Below, piece after piece: positions 1 through 11,454 of a stretch of 37,502 nt of DNA (position 1 is the stretch's first letter; every line of letters begins with the position of its first letter). The DNA is from Acanthaster planci (Eukaryota; Echinodermata; Asteroidea; Valvatida; Acanthasteridae). Location: NCBI RefSeq assembly GCF_001949145.1, contig NW_019091360.1, positions 172,775 through 210,276 of the forward strand, written 5' to 3'. Both the position numbers and the translations under genes were made by a program. The notes beneath the pieces were generated by a model that worked only from the letters and a program-made list of their open reading frames with translations, was not told the origin of the DNA and did no database searches.

Positions 1-1330
1 AAGTTCATCCATGTGCAGGGATAAAAAATTTCAGAAACTGCACAACACTAAAAAGTTAGAAATTGAAACAACCATTTTACGAGCCCATAGCAAAACAAGT
101 AGCCATACACTTGTATGCTTGTGTGGAAAGCTGCCATAGCAAAAAAGAAAAACCACCCTCTTTTTCTGCAAATTTGGCATTTTTTTTGTTTATTTTACTT
201 TCCTTTTTCATAGAAATTGGAACATTCCAATTTATTGCAGTCTGAAAACTTAAAAATTTGAACAGTCCCGATTGAATCGGAACAGTTGCCAGGTATAAAA
301 GTGCTCCGAGAACAAGTCTTCCATATTGACTAATGGAGCATAACAAATGTCTGTATTTACTTAACAGTCATGATTGGGTCCATTCATAAAACTGGAAATG
401 GTGTATTTATTGTTTGTTTTTTGGTTGGGGTAAAAATTAAATTTATAAGACTCAGTTACTTTTTCGGAAACATTTACTCTAAATGCACCAGGTGTTTATG
501 GGTGGATGACTACTGTCGGTATCATTCCAAAGACTGGACGTTGCTGATGTTGAGAGGATGTGTTATTATTTCACATTTAATACATACCACAGTAGATAAA
601 AACATTTTAAAAATCCCAGTCATGCATGACCTAAGAGCTCCAAACAAACAAGGGGCAAAGTATTGTATCGATATTGATGATAAGTCAAGAACTGGCACTG
701 TGATGGGTGGAGATGCCACAATGTCACATTTGGTGTGCTTAGCCTGTGAAATCCATTTGTGTGGGGAGTTTAGGCATGTTTTCACTATTGTGTGAATAGA
801 ATGGGAGAGGGGACATTTATAGCACAACATTTTCATGGTGCACTCTTCAGCGATCACTTCAATATTTCACATACACAATGTACACATACGAACTTAAATC
901 AAGCCAAAGTTTTTGCTAAAAATGTCTGTACGTAGTCTAACTGAACCAGAACTAAACAGAAATCATATTTTTAACTCCATTTAAAGAACACACTTGAAGT
1001 ACGAACCTTGCCATCTGCCGATATTTTATCATCCAAATTTTAAAAAGATAATAAAAACACTAGCTTTGTGACTTTTTATCAATGAATTTTATCATGAATG
1101 GTTGCATAAACTGTCCTATTTCAAAACAACTGACCAAGTCTTATAGCTAGCCCAGCGAATCCAGGTCTCGGCAATACCAGGCTCACAAAGTCTACAGACC
1201 TGTAGCATAATGGCATAATGCTTGGTTTACAAATGAGCTTTCTTATGGCAGTAAGGTGGGACTAGGATTCATGGAGCTCACATAGGAAAGTTCAAACATT
1301 AACAAAGCATGACGTCATTGTGTTTTAGGT
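1..1330. other. Intergenic or intronic sequence without recognised features
   Basis: Open frames exist here (for example 370-795 on + and 522-857 on -) but their translations show no domain, no repeat-family motif and no convincing splice context. The sequence is A/T-rich. On the minus strand it lies downstream of the last CFAP65-like exon, so further exons of that gene would be expected to its left. Confidence 0.5.
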
Positions 1331-1332
1331 TT

Positions 1333-1701
1333 GTAAACCACTTCATACCGGGAAGCCGTGTTTTGGGTTCGTTTTCTTTTTATCTAATGCCAGGTTGCCA
1401 AAATCGGACAAAAGAGCTGGGCTTTGTAACAAAAGACCGTACTCGGAACAAAAGACATCTTTCCAGTTGTCAATAGTGAGGGAAATCTGTCATTGTTTTG
1501 AAAGATTATACCACTGTGGTTACACAACAGTCAGACGACCTGAAATCAAATAAGACCACTCTGCCATTTCCAGTTTGTTAGGGATCTGGATCACCATCAC
1601 TGATCCCAAAGCTGGTTTACATTATCCATTAGACAGTTTTGGTGTCAGTGAACCAACTTAGGATCACTGATCTGCATGAAACAACACGCCCTAGTACTTA
1701 A
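1333..1701. mobile_element. piggyBac-like MITE, copy 1 (degenerate)
   Basis: The left end, TAAACCACTTCATACCGGGA, resembles the piggyBac-type end at 33861 (TTAACCACTTCCTGCCGGGG). The two copies share further blocks: a CCAGGT stretch, 'TGTAACAAAAGAC', 'TTGTTTTGAAA' and 'TATACCA'. A right end is proposed at AGTACTTAA (1693-1701), which matches the AGTACTTAA end of the 33861 copy. The left target site is degenerate (GTAA instead of TTAA). Homology is clear for about 1333-1530; the right boundary is an inference. Confidence 0.5.
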
Positions 1702-1706
1702 CTTAC

Positions 1707-1856
1707 CTGGTTCTGCACAACACAAGTGACCCTGCGATAGTAATTAATGGGATGGGTCGGCTTGAAGTGAACACTGATGGTCTGAGTAGTGTTTGCTTCA
1801 ATCTTGCCACAGTGAACACTAAACTTGAATGCACTCCCGTTACTGTCAATCATGAA
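1707..1856 (-). CDS. CFAP65: CFAP65-like exon D (most 3' exon seen)
   Basis: This exon encodes 50 residues that complete an ASH/MSP-type beta-sandwich. It includes a stretch ending HPINYYRRVTCVVQNQ that resembles cilia- and flagella-associated protein 65, an axonemal central-pair-associated protein needed for sperm and cilia motility. The acceptor reads ATGCAG before TTC and the donor reads CCAG/GTAAGT, both canonical on the minus strand. It begins in phase 0, directly continuing the exon at 13004-13119 (VFQ then FMIDSNG). The intron separating them is about 11 kb of repeats. The next exon lies left of the window or was not recognised. Another ASH-domain cilium protein, such as a HYDIN or CFAP47 relative, is the main alternative to the family name. 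Confidence 0.7.
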
Positions 1857-1999
1857 CTGCATACATAAAAATAATGAGCATCAACTACATTTTTTTTCTC
1901 TCAGATGAGACAATCTAATGTGCACCTTGTTAGAACCCTACACAAAGTGCACACTTCTTGATCATATTTTCTCTGCACTACATAAACTAACTGTACATT

Positions 2000-2165
2000 C
2001 TGGGGAGCCAGCTCGGCATACTCTCCAAACCTTCACCTCCGTGGCCCACGTTTGAATCCCACGTAGGTTCACGGAAGGATTGGGTTTTCAGTCTCTGCCG
2101 GATTCCAAGGGTATTATCCTAAACATTATTCCAGGGTTTTCCTCCCATTCACCCCCCCCAAAATT
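2000..2165 (+). repeat. tRNA-derived SINE (likely)
   Basis: A pol III B-box-like motif, GTTTGAATCCC, lies at 2050-2060. It is followed by a tail containing 'GGGTTTTCAGTCTCTGCCGGATTCC' in two parts and then 'GGGTTTTCCTCCCATTCACC', a body type common in invertebrate tRNA SINEs. An A-box-like stretch is poorly preserved near 2008-2035. No clear target-site duplication was found, so the ends are approximate. Confidence 0.5.
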
Positions 2166-2189
2166 GTCATTTTTTTTTCACCATATCAT

Positions 2190-3560
2190 CAAAACAGTGT
2201 CTTTGCCTGAAAGCAACAGTGCTTCGAATGTTTTTCAGGGACTTTGGAAAGAGGTACGTTAGTACATTAGAGTCTATAAAAACTACTTGAAATATTCTGT
2301 AGGCCAAACCACAGAGGAAGGACACAGGAATTACAACTCTAGCAATTCAAAGTTCTCAATGATTATGTCTGATGAATAATAGAAAACGTTCAAAAAATGC
2401 CAGGCAGTAGTCTGCAGCTTAGACAAACAAGTAGGGCCAGTAAAATCTTAGCAATACTTGTAGTGTTTGTCTCGCAAGTAACAACTTATCACTGTGGCCA
2501 GGAAATAGAGAGAAAAATCCCTCATGTTGGACCCACTTTTGCCATTGAGAATAAACTTTTTATTTTGATGAACTGTTCAATTATCCCTGCAATGTTTGTA
2601 ATTTTATTTTATCAGTTTTCAGAGACTTAGTGCAAAAATGGCTATGACTGGCCAACATGTTGGTCACCACTGAAAAGCGAAATTCATAAAGAACAAAATG
2701 CGATATTTCATCACAAGGAGTGATCATTCGATCTCACAAAATACACTTCGTATGAATGCCACACGAAAATTGATTCAAATAAAACACAAAATCTCATTAA
2801 AAACTTAGTGATTTATTCCCAAATAACTCAAGAAAAAAGCATTTGAGAAGTGCAGTGACTGCATATAACATTAAGGGCACAGAGCCTAACACAAGCAACT
2901 GTGTAAGCATTAAATTTGATGTTATGAGACATACCAAGCACCAACAATGACAGATGGATGATAGATTGAGTCATGTGTGGGTTGAAAGTCAAAAAGTGAA
3001 TTTGGTCAGTTGAGATTTGAAAGTTGAGACGTGAAGTTGGTGTGCGGCTTTTGATGATCATGCCACAACAACCCAAGCGCCACCAGGCATAGTGCCAAAG
3101 TTTCCGCGAACTTGTAGCTGTTGTTTTAAGCCAGTTTTGACGGCTTTACCAACACATACCACAGAGTAATATTTATTCAGCCATCCATCACAACCATAAG
3201 TTCCCACTTGGATCTCTCTAATTAATGGAACATTGTGAATTAGTTTGAAACTGTTGAAGAGAATTTGTTGAATTTAAAATTGCGTTATTTTAAAGCACCA
3301 GAAGATGACAAATAGATTTGTACGCTAAAGTGTTGTGAGAAATTTGTGGACTTACCGGAATAACCTAATAAAAGTCTTGAAAGTAAATACATGTATTAAG
3401 AAACATCAAACTGCCTAACAAATATAGATGATTTATGACCTTGATCAAAAAAAGATAATAGCGATTTTGGTTAAAGACGTACATGTAATAGAACTTTGAC
3501 ACTGCAATTGAAGTAGAAAGGAATGTAATGATCAAGGTTTATTACAGATTGAAATGTACA
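2190..3560. other. Intronic sequence, no recognised feature
   Basis: This stretch is A/T-rich and lies within the large intron between exons C and D. Short frames at 2397-2630 (+) and 2828-3076 (-) have no recognisable domain or splice support. Confidence 0.5.
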
Positions 3561-3569
3561 AAGTCAATT

Positions 3570-4570
3570 TTATTGTTTCATTTCATTTATTTATTTTGCA
3601 GGATTGAAACATTTAAAATTTACACAATTTACAAATTTAAAGATACAAAATATATATTTAGTTAAGAATCTACACCAAAAAACCCCACAAAACACAAAAT
3701 ACAGTAACAGACAAACTTAGAAACAACAGCACAAGCAACAACATCACATCCACACAAACACAAAACACATGTAACACCCCGGCAGGATTGCAAAAAAGCA
3801 AACTTAATTACCATCAAGTTGCTCTCCTAGTGCTACAAAAAGAACAAAAACAAAACAAAACAAAACAAAAAGGACAGCAGACAGAAAAACAGGAAATGAA
3901 AAAACACAACATAAAATATCACCAAGAAAAACAAAACCACAACAAACAAACAAACTAACAAACAAAAACACACCCCAACACACTGCCTCCCGCACCGTAG
4001 TTGTAGGACATACACTCGACATTTCACCTGTTTTGTTGGGACCGAAAACGTTGTCGGGACTCAGAAATGTCCCCACAATTCGGTTCAAATTTCCCTAAGA
4101 AAAGAACTTGTCCCCTCAACGTGGTGAATGCCTACCCACACACACATGCAAGTGTGTATTTGCCTGCAACTGGGGACCCCCTATTGTTCCTCTTTTGTTT
4201 GTACTTTAACTTTTTTAGAGGACCACCCATATGTTTTGTACAAAGTTGTCAATCGGGGACCCTCTGTCAATCGGGGACCTTATTGTCCTCTATTGTTCAA
4301 GGTCCCCAATTGAATGCAGAAACAAATTCACCTACACCTACAACCACAACCACGACCACAACCAAAACCAAAACTATACAAAACAAACAAACAAACAAAC
4401 ATCAGGGTAGTAGTTAATCTCCGTCTCACTTAAGTGAGCACCTATTGTGACTACAAATAGCACGCACACACGTACTAGACGACAACAAAACAACATCAGC
4501 AATAACAACCACAACCATATCTTCCACAATAAGAACAACAATAAAAACAAACTTGCGAAAAAAAAAATCA
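3570..4570. repeat. A/C-rich low-complexity region
   Basis: Long runs of AAAC, AAAAC, ACAA and CAACAA units occur here, for example 3838-3990 and 4330-4400. Between them at 4170-4310 are repeated 'CGGGGACC' and 'CAATCGGGGACC' motifs. Apparent ORFs on either strand are translations of these simple repeats (poly-V/F/L or poly-T/N). Confidence 0.75.
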
Positions 4571-4624
4571 ACCTAAAAGCAATTATAGGAGCAACAAAAA
4601 TGTACTCATCAACTCTGGCCTGGG

Positions 4625-6400
4625 GAAATTTTTAGAACAAGTCACTGTCATGAGTTTACACTTGTTGGGATTTAAATACATATGATTAAGATTACACCAT
4701 GTGTGTATGTGCTGCAGGTCATTCCGGAGAGCCCACTTGTCTTCCTGGTGTTTTATGACCCTTTACAAAACTGTGTCATCAGCATACTGCCGAAGATCAG
4801 ACTGAACACAAAATGGCAGATCCTAAACAAAGATGTTATACAATAAAGGCCCAAGAACAGATCCCTGTGGCACACCAGAATGCACTGCAGCCCAAGTAGA
4901 AAGTGAATCCGCAGAAATCTATTTGTGATTCAACATCAGTTCAACAACATCAGTTCAACATCGGTCCACAAATGCCATACTTATGTAACTTATGTAAAAG
5001 AGCTCGGTGATTGAAACGATCAAAGGCCTTCGACCAATCCAAAAATATAGCATCAATAGGAGGTGGTTTAGAAACATCAATAGCACTAGCCCAACCATGA
5101 TACAGGGTCGTTAACTGTGTAGCACACGAACACTTGGGTAAGAATCCATGTTGACTAGGTGAAATTATCCCCCTCTGTACATGTGATTAACAAGACGTTT
5201 ACAAATAATCCTTTCCAGAATTTTCCCAACAACAGAACACAGTGAAATAGGCCGGTAATTGGACATATCATGAGCATCACCTGATTTAAACAATAGAACC
5301 ACATTCGCCAATTTCTACTCTTGTGGAACTGAACCAGTAGCAAGGGACAAATTAAAAAGTTTGGCAAGTGGTTGAGCCAAACTATCATGAGTCAATTTAA
5401 GCAGCATAGGAGAAACACAGTTAGGCTCTGACAGCATTTGTTTAATTTCTCCAGGGCTTGTGGAAATATCACCCAGACGAAAATCAGTGATGGTATGGTC
5501 ACATGAATTGCCACAGATTATGAGAACCATTGCGGAAGTTATTTTGAAAAATTCGATTGAAATTTTGTGCAATACTGGTAGGATCACTAACGACACGGAG
5601 GTCACTGTGAAATCTCGCTAATTATACTTTTACGTCACTGACTACTCACAAAAGACCAAAATTGTTTTGGGTTAAATAAAGAGTTACAAGCCATATCATG
5701 AACATAATTACAGTGGGACTGACTAATTAAGTATTTGACATCATTGTGAAGTCTTTTGTATTAAGCCCACAAATTTTGATTACTATCACTGCAAACTGCT
5801 GCCCTGTAAGCCCTGTTTTTGTTTTTTGTTAAAGCAACAATTTCAACGGAAATCCAAGGATGCTTCTTTCTTCCATTTAGTTTGGCAATGGGACATCTTT
5901 TACAGCTGCAAAAAAGGCTTTAAATCTAACACAGACCTCATTTATATCATCTGTAGAGAAACAGGTATCCCAAGGAATGCTACAAATAGTATAACACAGA
6001 ATACTGTAGCGCCGGCGGGTCCGGCCGGTGGGGCGCCAGCTCGGACCCGCATGGAGTTGGCTGGCTGCCCGCGCTGGTTGCGAACGGCCCGCGGTTTTCC
6101 CGCCTCGCACCTGCGCAGTCCCTGTCGCCAGGCGCCATGTTGCAGAGCTTGTTGGAAGGGCACATTGTGGTGTGCTCGATAGCAATAAAGCAGAGGTTTT
6201 GTGACCAGAACAGTGAGTTGCACCAGTGTGTCATTCTTACAGCGTCAAACCCTGTGCAGCGGGACACGCTACAATACCAATATCAGCCTTTTTATACTGA
6301 TAAAATGACCAACTCACAGTTTTATGATCATATGAGAGTGATTAGTGAAATTTATCAACATTAAGATCACTGGTTCTACAATTTATAGATGGTTTTATCA
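4625..6400 (-). pseudogene. Non-LTR (CR1/Jockey-like) retrotransposon ORF2 relic
   Basis: Read on the minus strand, this is a decayed reverse transcriptase. A linker with a KKNRAYR-like motif lies near 5810-5830, a PLAKLFNLSLATGSVP motif at about 5320-5370, and a SNYRPISL-like motif near 5250. An FLDWSKAFDR-like stretch with the first catalytic Asp lies near 5030-5055, and SGVPQGSVLGPLL near 4840-4885. The catalytic YADD box is intact at 4775-4786. Remnants of the endonuclease end (DHKTVSW-like) extend to about 6400. Stops and frameshifts interrupt every segment, so it is dead. A solo LTR has inserted at 6005-6273. Clade assignment within the non-LTR group is by general resemblance only. Confidence 0.82.
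6005..6273. mobile_element. Solo LTR (269 bp) with 4-bp target duplication
   Basis: The unit is much more GC-rich than its surroundings. It starts TGTAGCG and ends CGCTACA, a 7-bp inverted terminal repeat with the TG...CA signature of LTR retroelements. It is flanked by ATAC on both sides (6001-6004 and 6274-6277). An AATAAA polyadenylation signal lies at about 6183-6188 on the plus strand, which suggests plus orientation. No internal retroelement sequence adjoins it, so it is a solo LTR left by recombination between two LTRs. Confidence 0.78.
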
Positions 6401-6699
6401 AAGGGTTACAAAACATCTGCTATACCACTGCCCTAGTCTGAAAGACCCATTTGCGACAGCCCTTGTTATCATTGCCGATAAGTTATTTTCCTGGTAGATT
6501 TGGTGTAGTGTAATTTGCATAGTACAGTATGTCTAGTCCAGCTGCTGTTTTCGACTTGTGCGAATTGTTGCCCTTGAAGATTCCTTTTTTATGACTGGGT
6601 TAAATTTGCATATGATGTCAGGCCACACGGTTCTTTCATTCTTTTATGTATTATTCATTGGTATGTAATTTGCAATGCATATTAAGTCATGTGGTATCA

Positions 6700-6815
6700 T
6701 TCAGCCAATCACGTTATGCTATTCCCTTGCCACGTGAGCATACCAAGTATATCAGTGCAGGAAATTCCATTTCGGGTTAGTCTTCGTTAAACGCCGTCGG
6801 AAGCTGAAGACTGTA
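6700..6815 (+). promoter_or_regulatory. Possible promoter and 5' exon
   Basis: A CCAAT box (6705-6709), a CACGTG E-box (6731-6736) and a TATA-like AAGTATATCAG (about 6745) precede a short segment that ends at a strong donor-like GACT/GTAAGT (6813). A matching acceptor, GTATTTTCAG, lies at 7105-7114. The spacing resembles a small polymerase II promoter with a first noncoding exon, either of a host transcript or of a retroelement leader. No coding sequence follows, so this is tentative. Confidence 0.25.
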
Positions 6816-6839
6816 AGTTCAATTGTGTTTTCTTCACGT

Positions 6840-8220
6840 TTAAGATAGAAAATGTGCCCACAATGTATATTTGAGATCACTGTGTATTTATTTATACCTT
6901 TTCTTATGTGACTTGGGAAACTTATTGCAACACTGCTGTGTACACTTGTTCGTAATCTGAGTCAACATTTGGAAGATTTATCGTCGTATTTTGCGTGGGC
7001 GTATGCAGGCTATATGGAATTATGTGTGAGTTTGTAAAAGTATTTGCCAGTTGTGATATGTTATTTGTGACGTTTATCTTCTTATAGTTGCTCACGGTAT
7101 TTTTGTATTTTCAGCACCAGAATGCCACTGTAAACCCTGAAACCTCCCGCAAGCCTGTTTATTTCAGTAGGCATCTTGAATACAATTCACTGCGTGTATT
7201 CCAGGGATGTCGATCCCACATACGAATTGTAATTGTGTCATTAAACATACGTTGTAATGATAGGCCTACATGTGATAATGTATGCGTACAACTGAGGGAG
7301 TGATCAATTTATTGAACATTAATGACGTTGTAAATTCATTTGAAAGTAAAATTGCTGGCGACAAAACCTCATTTAGCAAAGTGGTAAAATTCCTGAATTT
7401 TGACAGAAGATTGCAGGTTAACATGTAGTTTGGACTTGATTATAATTGGGGTTTGAATTTCTTATTAACTTCTAATCTATTTTAATGTATCAATATTTAT
7501 TTCAGTTTCACCGATTCCTCATGGAATTGTGTTATTGAACTAAGGGATTGGCATTTTGTGTCACCGTATTCCATTCTTTGGTGTTTTCGCGTGCACGTTG
7601 GTGACACCCAGGCCAGAGACTGAGCCGAGGGGCACAGACTAAGCAGGAAGACTGGAAGTGCAGTTACCCAAAAGATCTCTCTGCCTAGCCAGATCAAGAC
7701 ACCAGTACATTTATCCATTTAACAACATTAACCACTGTTGATTATCTGATTGTGTAATTTTTAAATAAGTCTTCAAATCATTTGAAGTCTTGAATTTCAT
7801 ATATTGTCTAAAACTATGTGGCTACAAGTAAGAGGAATATGTGTAAATAAGAATACTTGAACTTAAAGAATTTAATGTGTTTTCTTTCATTGTGTTATGA
7901 GAGAGTGTGGTTTTTTTTTAAGTGACGAAACGGTTCAGGATACTTGGTTTGAATTTTAGTCAAAATATCCTGATAGCTTCCTCCCTCCATGGGGATTAAT
8001 TTTTAAAAAATCAATGAAGAATGACCTTCCAACAAAAGTCCAAAATTATATTTCCTGATCATTATTCCATCTCTGTGATTCCTTTACATTAGGTTATGGT
8101 AAGGCGGCTTACCAAGCTTCTAAGTGTGTACTCTGTGATAAGTCAGCTTGAATTCGTGAGATTTTTTAATCTTCCTCGAAATCACACCTGACAACATCAA
8201 CAATCTACGGCAAACAATCT
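6840..8220. other. Intronic sequence, no recognised coding feature
   Basis: Apart from the acceptor-like site near 7114, nothing here resembles a known gene or repeat. The segment at 7600-7700 is slightly more GC-rich. The frames at 7088-7303 (+) and 7497-7718 (-) show no domains. Confidence 0.45.
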
Positions 8221-8242
8221 GTGGAAGGATGCATACTTGGGT

Positions 8243-8500
8243 CAGTCCACGATCTGAGCGGTCAGCTTCATTGATGACTTGCCTCATTTAACATCAATAA
8301 ACACTCTAAAGTCCAGCCAGTCCGCGTTTAGAGCACTCTGTGTCACTGATGGCTCACCTCACTTTAACATCAATGTACATTCCCAAGTCTGGCCAGTCCA
8401 CGATCAGAACAGCCAGCTATATTGATGGCTTGGCTCTAAAAAATATCCAATCTACCAGCGAAGCCCAGCTGGCCGGCAACTGGAATAGCAGGCCTTACTG
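8243..8500. repeat. Tandem repeat, period about 76 bp
   Basis: The motif CAGTCC(A/G)CG recurs at 8243, 8318 and 8394, spacing 75 and 76 bp. Each copy carries 'TGATG(A/G)CT' and 'TTTAACATCAAT' blocks in the same order. A fourth copy starting near 8460 is degenerate. Confidence 0.75.
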
Positions 8501-8899
8501 ATGGTTACATTTTTTGTACCAAATTAACTGTCTGCCCCCCCAAACTGCATGGACCCCCAAAATGCCAATACATTTTCAAGTTTGAACCATGTGGCGGTAG
8601 CAATGCAATTAGTGCCAATTGTACGTACATATCTGTAATCTCAATTAAAGGCTGGTCCAAGTACGAATCAATTTTAACGCATTATTGCAGTGTTTATCTC
8701 AGGCCAAATGACTGCTACAGTCATGTGCATCAGGTACATGCAATGTTTGCCCACTGTTTGCAATGTACAACACTGTCGGGCATTTGAAATCATAAGTGAA
8801 TCTGAGGCGGATTCAGTTATATCAAATAACAGCAACATGCATCCTCCTCAATGATTACTTGTTACTCAAAAGGAATGATTATCTGTGAAACTGTTCATT

Positions 8900-10200
8900 G
8901 TCATCTCACACATTCAAAACTATTCCAAACACGATCAGTTAATCAGATTATTACACAAGGCAGCCAAATTTCTAGACATGTGATTGGACTTTTTGAAGCG
9001 AGTCAGGATTTATTACATGTACCAAGTTCAATGTCTCCCTTCCTGTCCCCTTATTTGTCACATAACCTGCTGGAATACTTAGTGTGGGGAACTAGTGGTA
9101 ATTTAGATTGGGCCGTCACTTGTTGGAAATAACCTTGTAACCCTGCACCTCCTGTGCCTGTGCCTCAGAACCATAACAGGAAGATTGTTTACATTGTCGA
9201 CTGAAAACATCACTGAAGTTTCTGAAAACTTGCTGCAGGCTTCATGGCATATTTTACTTGAGATGAGTAATAATGCTTGTCCAAGTTTTCTTTGCGCTTT
9301 TTGTTTCAATTTGGAGAACTCTTGCTTCAATCAGTCCCTTGAAGTTCTTGGCATATTGATGGCCCCATCCAACAATGGATGGTGTTGAGACCTGAATGTA
9401 CACAAAAGAAAACAATTTCAGCCAAAATAACATTTTACCATGTTTTGCATCAAGGTCAGTTCATACCGAGTCTTGAAGTGAAAGCAAAACTGTAATGTCA
9501 GATCAAATATGTGTTCTGCGAATTTGCAAAGGTTGAAAACATTTCAACATGAGTGAATTTTGTTGCAAATATTTTATGATTTCAATTTTGTTTTAATTTG
9601 CATACAACTGAATTTTAGAGTCTAATTAGCCCAATATTTAAAATAATAATTTTTCTTCCTTTTACAGACTTGTGACCATTATGTTTAATGGACGGTTAAG
9701 AGGATTTGCAAAAAAGTTGGAGAAGTTGTCTGGAAATTTCCAAATACATGACCATGTATATGCACTCTTACTCAGAATGCACTCTATAAACGGTGATCAA
9801 AAAAGCGTGACTTTGAATTTGCACCTGACAATAAATCATGGAGTGACAGGTAGGGTTTCAGAGTAGAGGCTGACATTTAAGAAGTACAACAGCATTGTAA
9901 ACAATTATAAATAAGGTTATAATAAAACAAAAAGATAAAGGGCAAAATAAAAAAAAAATGTACAAAACCCTAAATTGCTGTTTAGCTAAGCCAACCCTGG
10001 TGTCGCTTTGAAGAGGTGATCACTTATGATGGCAAGTGTTGTACAGCAGTCTCTTGGTCTCTTGTAATCTATGAGCTTCAAGCTCATTTTCCTCTAAGAG
10101 TCTTCTTGCCCTCTCCATGATTTCTGAGAAGAGCTTATCAACTGCAGGCCTACCACCCTTATGCTGCTTTACTGAGGGTTATTTATCAGATGAGGACATA
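8900..10200 (-). pseudogene. Decayed DNA-transposon ORF (unnamed family)
   Basis: Read on the minus strand, the 5' end (about 10200-9990) has GGRPAVDKLFSEIMERARRL, an 'LLEENELEAHR' helix and a basic tail. A second segment (about 9380-9250) reads WGHQYAKNFKGLIEARVLQ. A third (9230-9060) reads SETSVMFSVDNVNNLPV then LFPTSDGP. The order and motifs ('FSVD.KN..PV' followed by a TSD-P segment) resemble ORFs of repeats I associate with cnidarian and lancelet genomes, but I cannot name the superfamily. Stops and frameshifts are frequent, and the segments are separated by noncoding stretches. Confidence 0.38.
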
Positions 10201-10379
10201 TTCACTTTCTTTGCTGATTGGTATCGACAACTTCACAAAGGAACAACAGTAGTTTACATGTATGTGTGTTGTGAAAAAACCTAGAAGAGCACTGTGGGAA
10301 TGTAGCATGGTGAAAAAAAAGCAGCTGGCATTTATCTCATGAATTTGGGATGGTTAAAAAGTAGACTGACAGGTCAACT

Positions 10380-10935
10380 CATAAGTATGCCAACTCGTAC
10401 GCCGACTAATTTGCATGCAGTTTGGTCAACTCATACACAAACCAACTCGTACATGTATATACCGGTCATGCTCACATCAACGAGCATCAACAAAGTGTGA
10501 ACAAGTCATTCAAGCACATATATGCACAAATTTTAACATAAACAATATTAATTAGGTTCCTAAATATCATTTTCAATGCATCACATTTATCAAAAATAAT
10601 ATTTCATTATGGGAATTTGAGCAGCAAAGTCGGGCCTACTTGTGCAGCCTGACAGGCCACCATCTTGTTTTCGTGTGGGCAGCAGAGAAAAAAAGAGGGC
10701 GATCACCTTACATCAAGAAAACTGTTTGTTTTTCTGCGAGAACATGGAAACAAATTTGATGTTTCTCTTACACAGTGGCAAATGTCAGAGTCTATAAATA
10801 TGATAAAAACCACTTTTAAATCTTTAGAGGGTATATTCTAGTTGGTGAGGCTTGTTGACGCTTATTAATACTACTTATTGATGGTAAACAGCACAATCGG
10901 TATACATGTAGACACAAGCCAACTCGTACACTGAC
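10380..10935. repeat. Interspersed 'CCAACTCGTAC' direct motifs
   Basis: The 11-mer CCAACTCGTAC occurs near 10390, 10440 and 10920, with related variants (GTCAACTCATA, CAAACTCGTTTAC) nearby. The copies are in direct orientation, so they are not terminal inverted repeats. The region may be one unclassified repeat of about 550 bp. Confidence 0.35.
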
Positions 10936-11454
10936 AAACTCGTTTACCAGCATCCAAAGAGATAATTTACTGTCATAATTCACACATTTGAGCATAGTAT
11001 TGAAAAGAAAACCGACCTACCATGAATGATTCAAACCAATTTTTTTTATTTGGCATTGTAACTACTAAGATAACAAGAGATGTTATGAACAAGGTTCTGT
11101 TTCAAGGTAATAAGTAGTTTTCACATACTAATTGATAAACATGTCAAAATTATAATGATGTATTTTGATTAACTAATATTTATAATTTTACAAGAATAGA
11201 TTTTTTTACCTTGGAGTGGTGATCTGGTCATTTTGGTTGAAGAGTACTTCCAGATCATTTCTACATGAGTGCCACTTGGAGGAAGGTTTCTATCCTCATC
11301 TTGGGATGCCATCTTTTCATAATGGTGAACAAGCTCATTTGTGGGGATCACTTGCATCTCCATGGGTATAAAGTATGTGGTGTTATTGTGTTACCGCATT
11401 TTGTGAATACACACAAACCCAGCAAAGTTTTACCACAAAGTTTATATAAGTTTT

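Noticed and set aside
370-795. 141-codon open frame on the plus strand
   Set aside because: No domain, no splice support and an overlapping frame on the other strand; composition gives no sign of coding.
3804-4635. Several Phe/Val/Leu- or Thr/Asn-rich frames that look like membrane proteins
   Set aside because: They come from AAAC/CAA simple repeats read on either strand.
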